This document shows, in pieces, positions 61,316 to 64,000 of a DNA stretch of 64,000 bases. Source of the stretch: Linderina pennispora (Eukaryota; Kickxellomycota; Kickxellomycetes; Kickxellales; Kickxellaceae). The notes beneath the pieces are model-generated. The model did not search any database and was not told the origin of the DNA. It saw only the letters and a program-made list of their open reading frames with translations. The stretch covers positions 330,001 through 394,000 of the forward strand of contig NW_024468256.1 in the NCBI RefSeq assembly GCF_002104995.1, written 5' to 3'. The number at the start of each line of letters is the position of its first letter. The stretch's first letter is position 1. The position numbers and the translations under genes were made by a program.

Positions 61316-61453
61316 ATGAACTCTACCTGTACATTCTCATTCAAGCTGCATCACACCTCTGGTTACCGTTGCCGCATATGCGGGGTGACCCTTGCTACCA
61401 TCCAAGATGCTGACGACCATGTCAAGATCAACCACTTCTTCCCAGAACTCTAA
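61316..61453 (+). CDS. C2H2 zinc-finger microprotein 7 (45 aa)
   Basis: ATG 61316 is the first ATG after the TATA; TAA 61451. MNSTCTFSFKLHHTSGYR, then CRIC, 12 residues (GVTLATIQDADD), H, VKIN, H, FFPEL-stop. Closest to microprotein 6. AATAAA at 61543 may be its poly(A) signal. The gene converges on NDUFS2, whose stop is 140 nt away. Confidence 0.78.
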   Translation: MNSTCTFSFKLHHTSGYRCRICGVTLATIQDADDHVKINHFFPEL

Positions 61454-61542
61454 GCACCAATACATCACTCGACCAGCATGCAGATACAAAGGCAATAGTA
61501 AAAGTGAAAGAAGTTTGATATAGAAATGAAAAAAGAAGCACT

Positions 61543-61548
61543 CAATAA
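61543..61548 (+). terminator. Poly(A) signal AATAAA after microgene 7
   Basis: AATAAA 90 nt after the stop of microgene 7 and 47 nt before the stop of the convergent NDUFS2 gene. Confidence 0.45.
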
Positions 61549-61594
61549 ACGGAGCCGTACTCTAGATGAAGATTCTACTCTCCTACAGCCCAGT

Positions 61595-63027
61595 TTAACG
61601 ATCGACCTCACCAAACACAAGATCCATGGTACCGATAACGGCGACCACATCGGCCAGCAGAGCATTCTTCATGAAGATGTTGATGGCACCCAGATGGTAG
61701 AATCCCGGAGCACGCACGTGGCACTTGTAGGGACGCGTCGAACCGTCAGACACCATGTAGATACCCATCTCGCCCTTGGGAGCCTCGACAGCGGTGTACG
61801 ACTCGCCAACAGGCACGTTGTAGCCCTCTGAGAACAGCTTGAAGTGGTGGATCAGGGCCTCCATGTTGTCCTTCATGGCGTCACGCGGAGGCGGCGCAAT
61901 CTTCCAGTCGTCGACCTTGTGCGGGCCCTCGGGCATCTGGTCCAGGCACTGCTTGATGATGCGGATGCTCTGGCGCATCTCCTCCATGCGGATCATGTAG
62001 CGGTCAAACACATCGCCCTTGGTGCCGATAGGCACGTCAAACTCGAGGCGGTCGTAGACCTCATACGGGTTGGTCTTGCGGATATCGGCGCGAATGCCGG
62101 TCGAGCGCAGCATCGGGCCAGTAATACCCCAGTTTAGGGCCTCATCAGCGGTGATCTTGCCCACGTCAACAGTGCGCATGAGCCAGATGCGGTTGCTGGT
62201 AACCATCTCCTCAACCTCATCCAGGCGATCCGGGTAGGTGTTGGCCCACTCGTAGATGTCCTGCAGCAGACCGCGCGGCAGATCCTGCGCAACACCACCG
62301 GGGCGCACATAGGCCGCATGCATACGCGCACCGCACACGCGCTCATAGAACTCCATGCAACGCTCACGCTCCTCCATGAGGTAAATAAAGGGAGTCAGAC
62401 CACCGACATCCATCACGTGCGAACCGACGGCCATGCAGTGGTTCAGGATACGGGTGATCTCGGCGAACATAACACGGATGTACTTGGCACGCAGGGGCAC
62501 GTCAATGTTCAGCAGCTTCTCGGTCGCCAGCGAGTACACCTCCTCGTTCACCATCATCGAGCAGTAATCTAGGCGGTCCATGTACGGCAGCGCCTGCAGG
62601 TACGTGCGGTACTCCATAAGCTTCTCTGTGCCGCGGTGCAGCAGGCCGATATGCGGGTCAGCGTGAACGATCGACTCACCGTTCAAGCTCCAGAATCAGA
62701 CGCAACACTCCGTGGGCAGCCGGGTGCTGCGGACCAAAGTTGATCGTGTACGGTTTGATCTCTGTCTCGACTTCCAGCGACGACTCGATCCTGGGGGCCG
62801 GGCCAGTTACCGGGGCTCACCGTCATCGGGGCAACCCATCCCGGTGGGCAGTGCTTCTTGTCAATTGGCCGGTAGAACGTCTCCTGCGGGTCCTGATCGT
62901 AAATCGACGGCTCTGCCATGCGCTTGACAGTCGTGCTGAACGACTTGCGCGTCATCGACCGGAACACGCTACCCGACGTCCTGAATGCTGGACGCGAGAC
63001 GCTGAGAAGGTTACGGAAAGCCGACAT
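61595..63027 (-). CDS. NDUFS2: Mitochondrial complex I 49-kDa subunit, two apparent frameshifts
   Basis: About 476 residues from ATG 63027. The first ~37 residues ([35 protein letters not shown]) are a mitochondrial presequence. Then [21 protein letters not shown], the quinone-site loop [49 protein letters not shown] and the C-terminal [12 protein letters not shown], all typical of NuoD/NDUFS2 at the quinone end of the peripheral arm of NADH:ubiquinone oxidoreductase. The frame is broken by one extra base in a G/C run at 62812-62815 and one at 62685-62686 (LEL|NGES). With both removed the length is normal. Confidence 0.95.
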
Positions 63028-63580
63028 CGTGTGGATAACTTTCTGAACAATATACCAGTGTGCTGTTGCTTAAACTTTTGCTGCCCTCCTACGACAGGGA
63101 AACAGGTGTATCGCCAGGTTGTGGTGCAGGGTTGCATGTTAGTCCAAAATCTCATTGAATGGTAGCGGCCAATGCCGAGACATGGAGTATGACTTTATCA
63201 TTGGCTACGAATCGCTCATGTGCTGGCGGCGGTTACCTTTTTGAATGTCAATTTCTTCTACGAGCAAGTACACTAAAGCCGTGAATGAAGTTCGCGGTTG
63301 CCGAAAAAGAAACAAGGAGCGGGAACTAGAAATATAGAGGCGAGAGAAAGGGGGCTAGATTTGCTGAAAAGAGAGCCAGAAAGCAGTCGCGATTAGCTTT
63401 TGTTGAATTCGGGCACCAACCTGCCGTTGGCTGGAAGGACGCCAAAGCCCGCCCAACCCGCCTGCCAGAAAATCAATTTACAGGCACAGGCTAAGAGATG
63501 AAAAACACCCGCCTTATCTTTGGGCTGAGATCTGGTGATTATCGCCTTGTGATCATCTTTTGAACTTCAGATCAAGACGT
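63028..63580. other. Intergenic, 0.55 kb
   Basis: Promoter side of NDUFS2 and 3' flank of the metaxin-like gene. No other gene. Confidence 0.5.
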
Positions 63581-64000
63581 CTATTGGTGCTTGTTGCTGT
63601 CAAAGAGTTGGCTGCACATCCGCAGCGTGTAGTCGAGCAGTGGCTTGAGCCGCTTGTCCTGGGTTAGCGCGGTGCGGAGCGGCGACTTGAGTGGCGCCTG
63701 CATGACCGCGTGCAGGCAGGCGAAAACGTAGGCGTCGAGCTGGCTGGGCACACCAGCCAGGAACTCGCGGTCTCCCAGCAGCACCAGCAGGGAGTCGAGG
63801 GCCCTGAGCGCATTCTCATAGACGACCTCGCCATCAAGCGCCTGCACCAAGCTCGGGTGCATTGGACTGGATCCGCTGGGCATGGTCAGCCGACCACACC
63901 CATCCAAGCATGCTCTGCACGATCCACTGGTATCCGGCCAGGTATTCAGGTTGCACAACCTTCTCAACCCCCGTCTGGTCAACCCAGGTCATATAGTCGA
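63581..64000 (-). CDS. Metaxin/Sam37-like protein, C-terminal part (5' end off window)
   Basis: The C-terminal ~135 residues are visible. TWVDQTGVEKVVQPEYLAG then YQWIVQSMLGW in one frame continues, after one extra base around 63890-63910, as ALDGEVVYENALRALDSLLVLLGDREFLAGVPSQLDAYVFACLHAV... to the stop at 63581. This is the GST C-terminal fold of metaxins: the x-FL-x-G-x-x-P-S-x-x-D-A-x-V-F motif is diagnostic. Metaxin/Sam37 proteins sit on the mitochondrial outer membrane in the beta-barrel assembly machinery. The N-terminal thioredoxin-like half is outside the window. Confidence 0.75.

Overview
The window looks like nuclear DNA of an early-diverging, filamentous-type fungus. A zoopagomycote of the Kickxellales (Coemansia/Linderina type) fits best, but this is an inference from gene content and not a database match. 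Coding regions are GC-rich and I found no convincing intron. The content is fungal: a class IV chitin synthase, an Ams1-type vacuolar alpha-mannosidase, an OPT transporter and S/T-rich wall proteins. A Taspase-1-like protease and a KIF20-like kinesin-6 argue against Ascomycota and Basidiomycota. Many genes have a TATA box about 80-135 nt before the ATG.

Layout. 0-4.6 kb: a repetitive S/T-rich secreted protein cut by the window edge, two tiny zinc-finger genes, a small Cys-rich secreted protein and RIB7. 5-11 kb: mitochondrial serine hydroxymethyltransferase and two tandem prion-like/MIR-domain proteins. 11.8 kb: a third zinc-finger microgene. 12-18.5 kb: gene-poor, with one LRR-type protein. 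18.6-27 kb: alpha-mannosidase, oligopeptide transporter and sugar transporter. 28-32.3 kb: kinesin-6 and a Kex2-type secreted repeat-peptide precursor. 32.8-41.6 kb: an aldo/keto reductase and a short-chain dehydrogenase, each with a decayed paralogue, a broken Fanzor (eukaryotic TnpB-like RNA-guided nuclease) in the middle, then Taspase-1. 42-49.4 kb: an expansin-like wall protein, an F-box/LRR-like protein with a possible myristoylation signal, and two tandem NAPE-PLD-like metallo-beta-lactamase proteins. 51-56.6 kb: chitin synthase and a UBA/UBX protein. 56.7-61.5 kb: a cluster of zinc-finger microgenes. 61.6-64 kb: complex I 49-kDa subunit and a metaxin-like protein cut by the edge.

Three items stand out. 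(1) At least seven microproteins of 33-59 residues share one C-terminal module, C-x2-C-x12-H-x4-H-F-[FY]-P-[PE]-L. Each has its own promoter-like TATA and an unrelated N-terminus, and I know of no described family like it. (2) The Fanzor remnant keeps all three RuvC acidic residues and a GC hairpin just past its ORF. (3) The secreted precursor at 32 kb carries two Cys-containing peptides between KR sites.

Several otherwise well-conserved genes (OPT, sugar transporter, kinesin, chitin synthase, UBX, NDUFS2, metaxin) are broken only by single-base insertions, never deletions. This looks more like uncorrected insertion-type sequencing error than biology, and those genes are annotated as one locus each.
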